From positions 1-56,439 of IMG/VR virus record IMGVR_UViG_3300022198_003329: 56,439 nt of DNA. One strand, 5' to 3'. This document shows positions 1 through 9,005 of this stretch, piece by piece (the first letter of the stretch is position 1; every line of letters begins with the position of its first letter). Below the pieces are notes generated by a model, which ran no database searches, was not told the DNA's origin, and was given only the letters and a program-made list of their open reading frames with translations. Origin of the DNA: a virus. The position numbers and the translations under genes were made by a program.

Positions 1-1
1 C

Positions 2-139
2 ACACAAGAAGCGCATAGAATCGTTAATGAAATTAATATTTTAACAGAACAATTAAACTACTTGATGATACACAAAGGAGTTGAGGCAAATGGGAGTAAG
101 CACGAATACATTGAATTCAGCAATGACGGCACAGAATGA
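2..139 (+). CDS. C-terminal end of an upstream gene (partial)
   Basis: An open frame runs in from the left edge and stops at TGA 137-139. It gives 45 residues, hydrophilic and Glu/Asn-rich, with a heptad-like start that could be helical. It overlaps the next gene by about 50 bases, like other overlaps in this array. It is only a tail end, so no function can be assigned. In a caudoviral late module the gene before connector/neck proteins is often a capsid or scaffold protein, but nothing here shows that. Confidence 0.45.
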   Translation, partial: TQEAHRIVNEINILTEQLNYLMIHKGVEANGSKHEYIEFSNDGTE

Positions 140-731
140 TGCGACATTTAAGACGGTGAATAACCTCTTGTCGCTTCAAGATAATCATGTTGAAGAATTT
201 CTTCAATATCATGGTGAATCGTTTTTGGGCGCATTAGAAAAAATGATGGAAGATGTTACTGAAAGAGTAGTTTCACAAATGTTAGCAAAACTAGCATTTA
301 TTCAAGACGGTGGAAACATAAAGGTTAATGCTGATTCTTTAAGAGAATATGAAAGAATTACTCAAGAGAATATTGATTTGGATATTCAAAAGATTCTAAG
401 TGCGGCATTAAATGCAGAAATTATTAATCAACGAAAGATGGCTAAATCTCAATACCTTGAATCACAAGGCTTTGGTAATCCAGCAGGAATGCAGGGAGTT
501 CAAGTTGCTCAAGGTGCATATGGTCAAAGCCAACAAATGTATGCTCAAGGATTTAATGCTACTCAAAACGGAAGTGGCTATCCAGTTCCACCAGCAGGAC
601 AAGATGGATATGGAAGACCATATTGGATTGACCCACAAACAGGACAAATGAGTTATGAGCCTCCTAAGAGTGGTTTGGGATTAATGAATGTTGCACAAAA
701 AGGGGCGGCTTGGGCTAAGTGGTTAATGTGA
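90..731 (+). CDS. Structural-module protein with Gln/Gly-rich C-terminal half
   Basis: A 213-aa protein of unknown function. ATG 90 is preferred over the in-frame TTG at 81 because AGGAG lies about 10 bases upstream of it. Residues ~1-120 look helical. Residues ~125-200 are rich in Gln, Gly, Tyr and Pro and include a YWIDPQTGQ segment. The position just before connector/neck and tail genes suggests a virion or head-tail joining component. No family is recognised with confidence. Confidence 0.7.
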   Translation: MGVSTNTLNSAMTAQNDATFKTVNNLLSLQDNHVEEFLQYHGESFLGALEKMMEDVTERVVSQMLAKLAFIQDGGNIKVNADSLREYERITQENIDLDIQKILSAALNAEIINQRKMAKSQYLESQGFGNPAGMQGVQVAQGAYGQSQQMYAQGFNATQNGSGYPVPPAGQDGYGRPYWIDPQTGQMSYEPPKSGLGLMNVAQKGAAWAKWLM

Positions 732-741
732 GGAGATTTGA

Positions 742-2697
742 ATGGCAGTTCAAATCTTTTGGAATAATCGTAAAATAGATATGAGCGATGCAAAGGCTCT
801 TTTAAAAGCCGAAATGTTGGGCTATATTATGGGAACAGAAGAATCTAGAACATTCATACCAAATCTTAATGAAGCCGAAAGAAAGTTTGATGATAGTGAT
901 TATGAAAATTATCCCGAAGAAGATATGGAAAAAATGTATATAGAATTTGAAAAAATGCTAAACGAAATTCTTGAAATGTCACTAGATGATGTAATCAGTC
1001 AATTACCACAAAAAAAATATGGTAATTTGGCAGAAAGAGTTCAAGAACGAAAAGAACAAATTGAAAATAAAAAACTTAAAGATTTATTAGAAGGCAACAC
1101 TATTAATATGATTAGTGGTGCTGGCGCATATGAATTGGGTAGAAAACTAGAAGGACTACCAATGATAGATTTCTTTGAAGAAATTAAAGGACAGACTGTT
1201 GAATTAGATTTTGTTTTTAAACAAAGAATAAAAGATGATAAGTCTTCTTTTATAATAACAACAACAAACCCTAAAAATGAAGAAATACACAATATTACAA
1301 TTGGCTTTTCTGACCATTCTACCGTTAGAGATGTTAAAGAAAAAGCCTTAGAAAAATATGGTATTTACAATGCAGGTTTTACAGAAGCGAGAAAAAAAGA
1401 CCCGTATGTTGTATCTAAAGGAAAGGAAACAATAAAATTTAATCTTGACTTGGCTGAAATTTTAAAAGATGGTAAACTTCTACCTAAAGGAACATTAGTA
1501 GAATTAACTCCTGAATTAGACGAAAATGGCGACCACGCATTTATAGAAATTGATAAAGATGGTAAAAAAATAAAAAAACTATTGTATAAAGAAATTGGCA
1601 AAAGAACTCTTAAAACTAAAGAGTATGAAGAAATATTAGAACGAATCAAAACACAAAAAATAGATGAAGATATTATTTCAATAGATGATAAGCCATATCG
1701 TTTAATATTCAACGAACAAAGCCGTTCAACTAACATTACTGATTGGATTGAAGAAGATGTTAATAAATTCATAACAGATAACATGGAAAAATTTCAATCA
1801 GCCTTAAAACCTTATTTAGATGACCCGTTAATTGTGGCAACTGGAAAAGTTAATTTAGATATTAAGACTAGTATTACTAAAGTTAGCGGAGGAAAAGAAG
1901 TAATAGAAGATATAGATTATGAAACTTACACACTAATGGAGGAAGAAGATTTACTTCCCATTGTAGAAGAAGACATTGGGTATTTAAAAGAAGACATTAC
2001 TATTTATGAAGAAAATCTTAAATTGCTCAATAAAACACAAAAGAATATTGTAAATAAAAATAAACCTATGAGAGATAGAGTAATGGAATATAAATCAAAT
2101 ATAAATGAGTTAAAGGAACAAAGAGAGAATCTAAGAGAAAGGATTGCTTCTCAGCAAAAAACATCTAATTCAGCAAAAAAAATAGGATTTTCGGATGAAG
2201 AAACATTAAGAAGATATGACAAACTTATTGAAGAATTTTCCGAAGTAAAAGAACTTACTAAAATACTTAATTACATAGTAAGAGAAAGAGAAGAAATAAA
2301 AAATAAATTAGAAAAAACTAAATCGCTATTGTCTTCTCTTGAGAAATACCTCAAAGATAGAAATATTAGTGCTTTACAATTAATGTATAGGGAAGAAAAA
2401 GATAAAAAGAAACAGCCCTACGAAAAATATACTACTCAAGAAAAATATATTTCAAGAAATCCCTTTCAAGAACTTTCAAGTTTTTTGACTTTTATTGCAG
2501 AAGTAAAAACAAAAGGTTTGCCAATTTATTACGAAGTTATTGTTGATAGTATAGGAAAAATTGACATAAATCCATCTAAGTATTCTAGAACAGGCCAAAA
2601 AGGAAGAATGAAAAGGTCATATGATAGCGAAATTGCCGATGGACTTAGAAACATGGTAAACAAAATTAATCGTTTAAAGAATGAAATTGGGGGATGA
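742..2697 (+). CDS. Large coiled-coil structural-module protein
   Basis: A 651-aa acidic/lysine-rich protein preceded by an AGGAG ribosome site 7 bases before ATG. Residues ~400-570 contain long charged heptad-like stretches (Glu/Lys/Leu/Ile) expected to form coiled coils. The C-terminus is basic. Its ending ...GG-stop overlaps the start of the next gene (ATGA), so the two are probably translationally coupled. The location in the head/neck part of the late module suggests an internal virion, scaffold or connector-associated role, but no known fold is recognised. Confidence 0.7.
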   Translation: MAVQIFWNNRKIDMSDAKALLKAEMLGYIMGTEESRTFIPNLNEAERKFDDSDYENYPEEDMEKMYIEFEKMLNEILEMSLDDVISQLPQKKYGNLAERVQERKEQIENKKLKDLLEGNTINMISGAGAYELGRKLEGLPMIDFFEEIKGQTVELDFVFKQRIKDDKSSFIITTTNPKNEEIHNITIGFSDHSTVRDVKEKALEKYGIYNAGFTEARKKDPYVVSKGKETIKFNLDLAEILKDGKLLPKGTLVELTPELDENGDHAFIEIDKDGKKIKKLLYKEIGKRTLKTKEYEEILERIKTQKIDEDIISIDDKPYRLIFNEQSRSTNITDWIEEDVNKFITDNMEKFQSALKPYLDDPLIVATGKVNLDIKTSITKVSGGKEVIEDIDYETYTLMEEEDLLPIVEEDIGYLKEDITIYEENLKLLNKTQKNIVNKNKPMRDRVMEYKSNINELKEQRENLRERIASQQKTSNSAKKIGFSDEETLRRYDKLIEEFSEVKELTKILNYIVREREEIKNKLEKTKSLLSSLEKYLKDRNISALQLMYREEKDKKKQPYEKYTTQEKYISRNPFQELSSFLTFIAEVKTKGLPIYYEVIVDSIGKIDINPSKYSRTGQKGRMKRSYDSEIADGLRNMVNKINRLKNEIGG

Positions 2698-4022
2698 AAA
2701 TGGCAATATCATCATCACCTAGCGACTACACCAAAACTGTAAATGGTGTAAATTATTCTTCGGGCTTTGGCTATTACACAGATATTTATGCCGTTGCTGA
2801 CCTTTTACAAATTCCCGATTTTAGCGCATCTACTAATCCAACTGCTGAACAAGTCGGTGCAATTATTAAGCGAGTGGAGGGAACAGTTGATGATAAAGCA
2901 AAGCGTTCATATCGGCCTATTATCTATAAAAATGAAGTTCATGATTTTGAAATCAGTAGACCTCCTGTTAAAGCATACTACGGTGGCTACTTGGGTTTTG
3001 TTCAACTTACTACAATGAAAGTGACTAAAATTATTTCTCTTAGAATTTGGCAGGGAGATTCATATAAAGAAATCGCTTCTGCTCATGCTTCAATTAAATT
3101 ACTTGATAACTTTAGAGACATTTACCAAATCAAATTACAACTTCCCGATTCGGGAGCAACTTTTACATTAGTTGCCGATACTGCTAGCATAGGTGTAAAT
3201 GAATTTGATGTTTCTTTAGGAAAGAAAACTGCGGCAAAGGAAATAGAATATTGTGTTAATGAAGTATTTCCATCCCAAACCTCTCAATTCACAGGGGCTA
3301 CTCAACCAAAGAGTATTAGTGGAGATAGCCCAAATACAACCAAAAATATATCCGATTTCTTTTATGCTTATTCCGATGATGACGATTCTACGAAGATACA
3401 AATTTCTTCATTGTTAATGGGAGAAGATGGTTCGGATTGTAATATCATTATCTCTACTCAACAAACCTGCACTACGACAAATGCTAGTGTTAATCTCACA
3501 GTTGCCGATTCATCAAAACTAGTTGTCGGTATGGTTGTTACTGGAACAGGAATTGATAGCAACACTACTATCTCAAGTATTACTGATTCAACAACAGTTG
3601 TTTTGAGTAAGATTGCTACTGCTGATGGAACAGATGAAACACTTACTTTTACTGCTACTAACTTGAGCATTCCTACTATTGCCACAGTAGAACAATTTAC
3701 TGATAAGCAGGATATGAAAAGATTAGGTTCATTTTGGGCGATTGGAGATGAAGGCAAATTATTCTTCTTGAGAGATTATCCTTATCATACAAACAATTCA
3801 ATTATTGTTACTTATGTGGCTGGAGATGCTAGAGTTCCTGCGGCTATTCATGAAGCAACAACAAAACTAGTTGCGGCAGAAATTCTAAGGCACGATGACC
3901 AAACAATTTTAATTGCTGAAACAGGGGCAAATATTTCTACAAAGGAAAAATATGACATACTTAGAAAAGAGGCTATGGATATATTAACAGGCGCATCGGA
4001 TATGGTTTTCTTGATTGATTGA
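2694..4022 (+). CDS. Putative head-tail connector/adaptor with an inserted beta-sandwich repeat
   Basis: A 442-aa protein. Residues ~20-180 have the size and context of gp6-like DNA-packaging/head-tail adaptor proteins, as do residues ~330-440. Between them (about 260-325) sits a Thr/Val/Ser-rich segment with VVGMVVTGTGI and TTVVLSKIATADG, a pattern I associate with Ig-like or decoration inserts in marine phage virion proteins. The start could be ATG 2694 (overlapping the previous stop) or ATG 2700, which is better spaced from the GGGGG tract. The connector call rests mainly on gene order: it precedes a tail-completion-like protein and the tail tube. Confidence 0.55.
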   Translation: MKMAISSSPSDYTKTVNGVNYSSGFGYYTDIYAVADLLQIPDFSASTNPTAEQVGAIIKRVEGTVDDKAKRSYRPIIYKNEVHDFEISRPPVKAYYGGYLGFVQLTTMKVTKIISLRIWQGDSYKEIASAHASIKLLDNFRDIYQIKLQLPDSGATFTLVADTASIGVNEFDVSLGKKTAAKEIEYCVNEVFPSQTSQFTGATQPKSISGDSPNTTKNISDFFYAYSDDDDSTKIQISSLLMGEDGSDCNIIISTQQTCTTTNASVNLTVADSSKLVVGMVVTGTGIDSNTTISSITDSTTVVLSKIATADGTDETLTFTATNLSIPTIATVEQFTDKQDMKRLGSFWAIGDEGKLFFLRDYPYHTNNSIIVTYVAGDARVPAAIHEATTKLVAAEILRHDDQTILIAETGANISTKEKYDILRKEAMDILTGASDMVFLID

Positions 4023-4023
4023 T

Positions 4024-4263
4024 ATGTCACAAGAACTTTTAGAAACAATAAAACAAATTAAAGGAATAGATGTTTCTAAGATACAAGAATTAATAGAGAT
4101 TCATACTGAAAGACAAAAAGCAATGATAGAACTTTCAGCAATACTAGGACAAGATGTGAGTTTTACAGAAAATGAAATACTTCAAAATATTGCAGACCAT
4201 TACGCTAATGAAGTTCTAAAAGATGTAGAAAAGAAATTATTGGGGGTTTTTTCAAATGGATGA
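4024..4263 (+). CDS. Small helical neck-region protein
   Basis: A 79-aa protein that is almost entirely amphipathic helix (Glu/Ile/Leu/Lys). ATG 4024, two bases past the previous stop, is taken as start rather than TTG 4015. It overlaps the next gene by 8 bases. Small helical proteins here are often connector or head-completion subunits, but the family is not recognisable from sequence alone. Confidence 0.6.
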   Translation: MSQELLETIKQIKGIDVSKIQELIEIHTERQKAMIELSAILGQDVSFTENEILQNIADHYANEVLKDVEKKLLGVFSNG

Positions 4264-4765
4264 AGTTAGCCTCCTTATTGATTTAATTTCTACTAATTGG
4301 TCTAGTTCAGCAACAACTTTACTTTCCGAAGGAGTAATTACTGCTGACCATATTACAACTCCTAATTTTGTAGATGTAAGAACTCTAGAAAGAGGTCGTG
4401 GAGTTCGCTATGACCTTTCTTCAAAAGATGTGATTATATTCTTTGAAGATAGCCAAACAATTGATTACCCTACTGTTGGATATGATATACGCAATGAGAG
4501 TTATTCTTTTACTATGCACATTCGCACGATTCAAGATGAAAGGGCTGGAGAAGATGGTGATTTTGGAAAAGATAGGTTAAGAGTTTTATACTTGATAGCC
4601 CGTCATGCGCTTGAGCGTAGTAGGAGGGGCTATACCGCAAGTGATGGTTCGTGTTTCAGTCAATTGTTTGTAGGAAACAGAAGCGAATCAAATGACCGAG
4701 CGAAAAGACTCTTTGGCTATAAGGTTACAGTAGAAGCCAAAAGATTTGCAGTTTCAATACCTTAG
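4256..4765 (+). CDS. Putative tail terminator/neck protein
   Basis: A 169-aa mixed alpha/beta protein. The beta pattern in residues ~50-100 (VIIFFEDSQ, YSFTMHIRT) followed by a helix, together with the position directly before the tail-tube gene, fits a gpU/gp17-like tail terminator or tail completion protein. That is inference from gene order and size; no diagnostic motif is visible. ATG 4256 overlaps the preceding gene. Confidence 0.5.
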   Translation: MDEVSLLIDLISTNWSSSATTLLSEGVITADHITTPNFVDVRTLERGRGVRYDLSSKDVIIFFEDSQTIDYPTVGYDIRNESYSFTMHIRTIQDERAGEDGDFGKDRLRVLYLIARHALERSRRGYTASDGSCFSQLFVGNRSESNDRAKRLFGYKVTVEAKRFAVSIP

Positions 4766-4792
4766 TTTGTTTGTATGTAAGAGGGAAAAGAA

Positions 4793-6751
4793 ATGACGAC
4801 TGATTGTGGAGATATATTTTTAGGAAGCGGGGCGAGTATAACATTTGTTCCCGAAAATGACATTTACTTTCCTTCTACTAATGGCGGAAGTGCTTTTGAC
4901 GGAGTAACTTCTCTTACCGAAATTACAGCCGCCTCTTCATTTAGCAATGTTTTTTCTCTTGTAAATAATTTGTATGTTGGTTGTATTATTGAGCGATATG
5001 GAGTTGGCTCAAATACATATACTGATGAAGTTACAACTGTTACTTTCAATAGCGATACTAAGACTGACTATTCGGCTGACTATTTAGTATTCACTATTCT
5101 CCCTAGTGATGGTGGGGCGGCTTCAACACACGCATTTTGGTTTGATGATACAGGTGCAATTTCCGAACCTTCTCATGGTGCTGATGCAAGTAGTTCAGTA
5201 GATATTTCCAATGCTGGTGTAATTACAAAAGAAGAATTTGCCGCACTTTTTACTACTGCCGTAAATGCGGTTTCAAATATTTCTGCTACGAGAAGTGGTA
5301 ATGTAGTTACTGTTACTAATACTTATGGTGGAAATAATTCTGCCGCTACAACCACAAGCGATTCAACCAATTTATCTCTAGTAAGAACAGTCGCAGGAAA
5401 CGAATCAGCAACTCCTGCTTCTTTCCAAGATTGCGCTAGAATTACTTCAAATACTGATACTACGATTACTTTTAGTCCTGCACTTACTCCTGCTTCGGGA
5501 GATTACTTCGTTATTACTCAATATGGCGCACCTGTTCCTGCACCAACTGATACTGCAAAAAGACTTCTTTCCGATGAATGGCTTGGTTTGGTAGAAAGCA
5601 TTACTTTCCCAACAACAGAAGTTGAAATGAAACAGGTTAATCTTGCTCTTGGAGGTTCTAGAAATTGGACTTATCAATATAAAGGAATTGAAACCGCTAG
5701 CGGTGGAAGTATTAATTTAGTTTCTAATCATGCCGCTTGGCTCTATTATTTCTTTGGCCGATGCACAGGAGTTAGCGCAACTACTTCTGTTGAAGCAACT
5801 ACTGACAACTTTACTGCCGCTTCTTCGGGCGCAACTTACATTGATTATGGTTCAGTTACAGAAACAGGGCCAATCTTCTATCGTTCTGTCGGAGATAAAC
5901 TTTGTCCTCCAATTGCTAAACACTTAGATAATTACGCTAATATGGATAAATTAACTCTTCCGATTATTGCTAGTGGAGAAATTGATAATGAAATCACCTA
6001 TACTTTTGCAGAACAAAACGGAGAACTTCTCCCATCTTTCTCTCTTGAACAAGTATTCAGCAAATTACCTTCAAGTGATACTTATAGAACTACGACTACT
6101 ACTTACGAAGATACAAATTTCGTAACGATTGCTAGAGGTAATAGAGTTAATACTATGACAATTACTGCTAATGAAAATGAAGAAATTAAAATGACTATGG
6201 ATTTGTCTACTCGCACAATCCATAATCTTGAAAGCGATGAAGTATATGATGCTAGAAGAGGAGTTACTGATGAAACTGCTTTCTTTAATTATGATTCCGA
6301 ATCTAAATTTAGAGAACCTTTCTTTTTCTCAAGTGGCTACTTGAAAGTATTTGGTGTTCAATTCCTAAAGATTAATTCAATTACTTTAACTATGAATAAT
6401 TCTCTAACAGAAAGAAGATTTATTGGCGTTGGAAATAAATCAATTCAAGAAGCAATTCCAGCACAACGAACTTATGAACTACAATTTACAGGTCATGTGA
6501 CTGATGATAGACTTTATCAAGAATTATTGAATCAAGATGAGAATACTTCGGAAACGGATGGCCAAATGGTTGAACTTAACTTTTCTAAAGCAAATGGTGA
6601 ATCATTTACATTAAAGTTTAAAGATTACATGGTTTCTGCTAATAATTTCCCATTACCCGATGATAAAGGGCCAGTTGTCGTAGAAACAACAATTATGCCA
6701 AGAAACTTAGAAAGTTGCTCAGTAACAACCCATTGGATTTTACAGGGGTGA
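4793..6751 (+). CDS. Putative major tail tube protein with Ig-like insertions
   Basis: A 652-aa protein. The central part (about residues 260-320) carries the tail-tube-like pattern of beta strands with EVEMKQVNLALGGSRNW followed by a segment ending in WLYYFFG. The N-terminal ~230 residues are Thr/Ser/Val-rich and resemble inserted Ig-like or decoration domains. It is longer than typical tail tube proteins (150-350 aa). It lies immediately upstream of the tail assembly chaperone and tape measure genes, the canonical place for the tube subunit. The alternative is a tube-associated or sheath-like protein. Confidence 0.6.
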   Translation: MTTDCGDIFLGSGASITFVPENDIYFPSTNGGSAFDGVTSLTEITAASSFSNVFSLVNNLYVGCIIERYGVGSNTYTDEVTTVTFNSDTKTDYSADYLVFTILPSDGGAASTHAFWFDDTGAISEPSHGADASSSVDISNAGVITKEEFAALFTTAVNAVSNISATRSGNVVTVTNTYGGNNSAATTTSDSTNLSLVRTVAGNESATPASFQDCARITSNTDTTITFSPALTPASGDYFVITQYGAPVPAPTDTAKRLLSDEWLGLVESITFPTTEVEMKQVNLALGGSRNWTYQYKGIETASGGSINLVSNHAAWLYYFFGRCTGVSATTSVEATTDNFTAASSGATYIDYGSVTETGPIFYRSVGDKLCPPIAKHLDNYANMDKLTLPIIASGEIDNEITYTFAEQNGELLPSFSLEQVFSKLPSSDTYRTTTTTYEDTNFVTIARGNRVNTMTITANENEEIKMTMDLSTRTIHNLESDEVYDARRGVTDETAFFNYDSESKFREPFFFSSGYLKVFGVQFLKINSITLTMNNSLTERRFIGVGNKSIQEAIPAQRTYELQFTGHVTDDRLYQELLNQDENTSETDGQMVELNFSKANGESFTLKFKDYMVSANNFPLPDDKGPVVVETTIMPRNLESCSVTTHWILQG

Positions 6752-6755
6752 TTCT

Positions 6756-6878
6756 TTGCCTAGTCGTAGAGAAAAAATAATGCTACAGACAATCGTAGTA
6801 GAAACACCTACTCCAGTTCCTAAAAAGAAAGGGCGAAAGCCAAAAAAGGAGGTTGTTGAAGAACAATCTAACGAATAA
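6756..6878 (+). CDS. Small Lys-rich AT-hook-like protein
   Basis: A 40-aa ORF from TTG 6756 (internal ATG 6780 gives 32 aa), placed right after the tail tube gene. An AGGGGTG tract lies 5 bases before TTG. The middle contains a KKKGRKPKK patch, similar in composition to an AT-hook, followed by an acidic tail. It may be a small virion or DNA-contact protein. It is called from the ribosome site and compositional bias only. Confidence 0.45.
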   Translation: MPSRREKIMLQTIVVETPTPVPKKKGRKPKKEVVEEQSNE

Positions 6879-6880
6879 TA

Positions 6881-6924
6881 TTCCACCAACACCGTTTGTT
6901 TGTTTGTTGGTTTTTGAGGTGGAA
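6881..6924 (+). promoter_or_regulatory. Hairpin covering the ribosome site of the tail chaperone gene
   Basis: TTCCACC (6881-6887) is complementary to GGTGGAA (6918-6924), which contains the GAGGTGG ribosome-binding sequence before ATG 6927. An inner CCAAC/GTTGG stem (6886-6890 with 6906-6910) is followed by TTTTT. The two arms could form one long stem or two competing hairpins, with a terminator-like inner one. It could control the level of the tail assembly chaperone. Confidence 0.45.
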
Positions 6925-6926
6925 AT

Positions 6927-7292
6927 ATGGAAAAAAAAGTTGTAACTGATAAGAGTGTGCTATTTGCACTAAATGAGCCTAAGTGTCACTTTATTAAAGT
7001 GGCCGAAGACATAGACGAATACCTTAAGGTTTGGGTCAAAGAACCTACATGGTTAGAAGTTGATAAAGCCATGAATAGCATGATGAAGATTGATGCTAAG
7101 AGTCAAAACTTTGACCTTGACCTAAATGCAATGTATCGTTTTATGGTTGAAAACTTTGTTGTAAAGACTGAACCAATGCTTTCAACCCTTGATATTCTCC
7201 GTTTGAGTCCTTATGTTGGAAATCAACTAAAGGAAATTTTACCTAATCCATTTGATGCTTTTAGCGAGGATGAGGAAAAAAACGAAAATTGA
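6927..7292 (+). CDS. Tail assembly chaperone, short form (gpG-like)
   Basis: A 121-aa, mostly helical acidic protein with a DEEKNEN end, placed between the tail tube and tape measure genes. That is the invariant site of lambda gpG-type tail assembly chaperones. Near its end the zero frame reads the canonical slippery heptamer A_AAA_AAC, and the following -1 frame is open for 71 more codons. The short form would be the abundant product. The function is assigned from synteny plus the frameshift signal; the protein has no recognisable motif of its own. Confidence 0.75.
   Translation: MEKKVVTDKSVLFALNEPKCHFIKVAEDIDEYLKVWVKEPTWLEVDKAMNSMMKIDAKSQNFDLDLNAMYRFMVENFVVKTEPMLSTLDILRLSPYVGNQLKEILPNPFDAFSEDEEKNEN
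7277..7283 (+). promoter_or_regulatory. Programmed -1 ribosomal frameshift site
   Basis: The heptamer A AAA AAC sits exactly in the zero frame of the upstream ORF (codons AAA 7278-7280, AAC 7281-7283). A -1 slip continues at CGA 7283 into the downstream ORF. A short AATTG/CAATT inverted repeat (7287-7291 with 7299-7303) lies just downstream, and a purine-rich GAGGATGAGG lies just upstream. Confidence 0.8.
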
Positions 7293-7498
7293 GGGCGGCA
7301 ATTAAAGGAGGTAAAGCCGAACCTTCTACTGTTTCCCTCATAATTGTATATACATTAGCAAAGGCTTTAGGGATAAGCCCCCTGCAAGTGTATGAGATGC
7401 CAGCCGATTTGGTTCTAAGTATGTTAAGCATTCATAAGATATTTGAAGAATTAAAGGCAGAAGAAATTGAAAAAGCCACTAAGAGTTTAAAGAGGTGA
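7283..7498 (+). CDS. Tail assembly chaperone, frameshift extension (gpGT-like)
   Basis: An open -1 frame continuing from the slippery heptamer. The fusion with the upstream ORF would be about 190 aa, the extension contributing 71 residues (helical, Lys/Glu/Leu-rich). The only independent start nearby is TTG 7289, which has no upstream ribosome site except inside the first gene. That supports expression by frameshifting. It ends 6 bases before the tape measure gene. In the family, the long form binds the tape measure protein during tail assembly. Confidence 0.75.
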   Translation, partial: RKLRAAIKGGKAEPSTVSLIIVYTLAKALGISPLQVYEMPADLVLSMLSIHKIFEELKAEEIEKATKSLKR

Positions 7499-7504
7499 GA
7501 ATAA

Positions 7505-9001
7505 ATGGCAACGAATCAAGATATTGTAAATACATTAAGAGAATTAATAGATTTACAAAAAGGATATTCAAATGCCGTAAAAGAAACCTCAAAAGAATTA
7601 ACTGCTCAAGAAAGAATTGCGAAAAGAAGAAATGAAAAAGCAGAAGAATATAATACTCGTTTAGGAAAAACAATTGCTACATTAACTGCGGTTGATGGAA
7701 AAATGGGTAAGTTCAAACGATTTTCATATGGTTTCTTACCAAAAGGTTTCTTTCGTGCGATGAACGCAACTGCTTCAAGTTTAGAATCAATAGATATTGC
7801 TGTTGGAAGAGTTAGAAAAGGAATAGAAAAAACTAGTAAAATAAAATCTTTGTTTGGTAGAACTATGACTATGGGTTTTAAAGATTTTGATAAAATGGGT
7901 TCTCAAATACGGGCGGCACAAACTGCTCAAGAAACTTACTATGGTAGAAGCACTAGTGCCGCATTTAATCGTAGAGGTAGACAATATTACATGACCCCCG
8001 ATGCCGCAGAAAGGCAAATGATTGGTCGCCAAAAGGCTGAAAAAACACTTAGAAGAAAAAGAGCATTAGAAGTAGGCGGAATGATTACTGGAATAAGAAA
8101 AAGAGAAGAACCTCTAAGTTTACAGAATATGAAAAAAGCGGCAGTTAAATTCTATGAAGGAATAAAAAATACTGATTGGGGAAAGATTATAAATTTAACA
8201 AAAAAATATGTCATACGGGCGGCAATTCTATTTACAGGTGTAGTCTTTAGAGCCGTTGGTATAGTAGTTCTTTTGTATATGCTATTCAAAGGATTTTGGC
8301 CACAAATCAAAGAAAGCGTGATGGCCGCATGGGAAGCAATAAAGCAAGTTGGGATGATTGCTCTCGCTGGATTAAATATGGTTTGGGAAGGATTAAAAGG
8401 AGTTTGGAATGCTTTCTTTGGAGATGGCGATTTAGTTTCTTTAATTGATAGTTTATTAACAATTGCTGGTGGATTACTTATTTTTGCTGGAGGTCTTGTA
8501 ATAACTGCCTTGACTGCTGGATTAGTTTTGCTTGGTGGCCTACTTATGGAAACGGGCGCAAGATTACTTACCTTTTTGGGTAATTTTTTCAGTAAAACAG
8601 GGTCTTTGGTGAACAAAATCGCTACTACTATTGCGGCTATTCTTGGAGTCGTTATGTTTATTGTTTCGGGCGCATGGGCGGCAGTAATTGCGGCCGCTAT
8701 TGGATATTATGTCGCTAAGAAATTTGCAGGATTTTTGGGCTTCCATGCTGACGGAGGAACAGTTACTTCTCCTTTACAGATTGTTGGTGAGCGTGGCCCT
8801 GAAATTGCCGCTTTACCGAGAGGAACTAAAGTTATGACAAATACTCAATCAAAGAATATGGTTGGTGGAAATACTTTCAACATTACAATTAATGCTAGAG
8901 ATACTTCGGATGCGGAATTAAGAAGAGTCGCTGATAAAATAGGACAAATGATTAACGGTAAGATTAACAGAACTACTTCTTCTAGAACATTAGGTGCGTG
9001 A
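7505..9001 (+). CDS. Tail tape measure protein
   Basis: A 498-aa protein. The N-terminal ~90 residues are charged and helical. Residues ~235-415 contain several long hydrophobic, Gly/Ala-rich stretches. The C-terminal part has the characteristic FHADGGTVTSPLQIVGERGP element followed by EIAALPRGTKVM, common in caudoviral tape measure proteins. It directly follows the tail assembly chaperone pair. By the usual ~0.15 nm per residue rule it would suit a tail of about 75 nm, short among siphoviruses. Confidence 0.88.
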   Translation: MATNQDIVNTLRELIDLQKGYSNAVKETSKELTAQERIAKRRNEKAEEYNTRLGKTIATLTAVDGKMGKFKRFSYGFLPKGFFRAMNATASSLESIDIAVGRVRKGIEKTSKIKSLFGRTMTMGFKDFDKMGSQIRAAQTAQETYYGRSTSAAFNRRGRQYYMTPDAAERQMIGRQKAEKTLRRKRALEVGGMITGIRKREEPLSLQNMKKAAVKFYEGIKNTDWGKIINLTKKYVIRAAILFTGVVFRAVGIVVLLYMLFKGFWPQIKESVMAAWEAIKQVGMIALAGLNMVWEGLKGVWNAFFGDGDLVSLIDSLLTIAGGLLIFAGGLVITALTAGLVLLGGLLMETGARLLTFLGNFFSKTGSLVNKIATTIAAILGVVMFIVSGAWAAVIAAAIGYYVAKKFAGFLGFHADGGTVTSPLQIVGERGPEIAALPRGTKVMTNTQSKNMVGGNTFNITINARDTSDAELRRVADKIGQMINGKINRTTSSRTLGA

Positions 9002-9005
9002 TTAA

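Noticed and set aside
1365-1784. Antisense ORF of 139 aa opposite the coiled-coil gene
   Set aside because: Lies fully inside a well-supported plus-strand gene, no ribosome site, composition typical of an antisense shadow in AT-rich DNA.
8152-8616. Antisense ORF of 154 aa inside the tape measure gene
   Set aside because: The complementary frame of a Gly/Ala/Leu-rich segment produces a long open frame by composition; no start signal.
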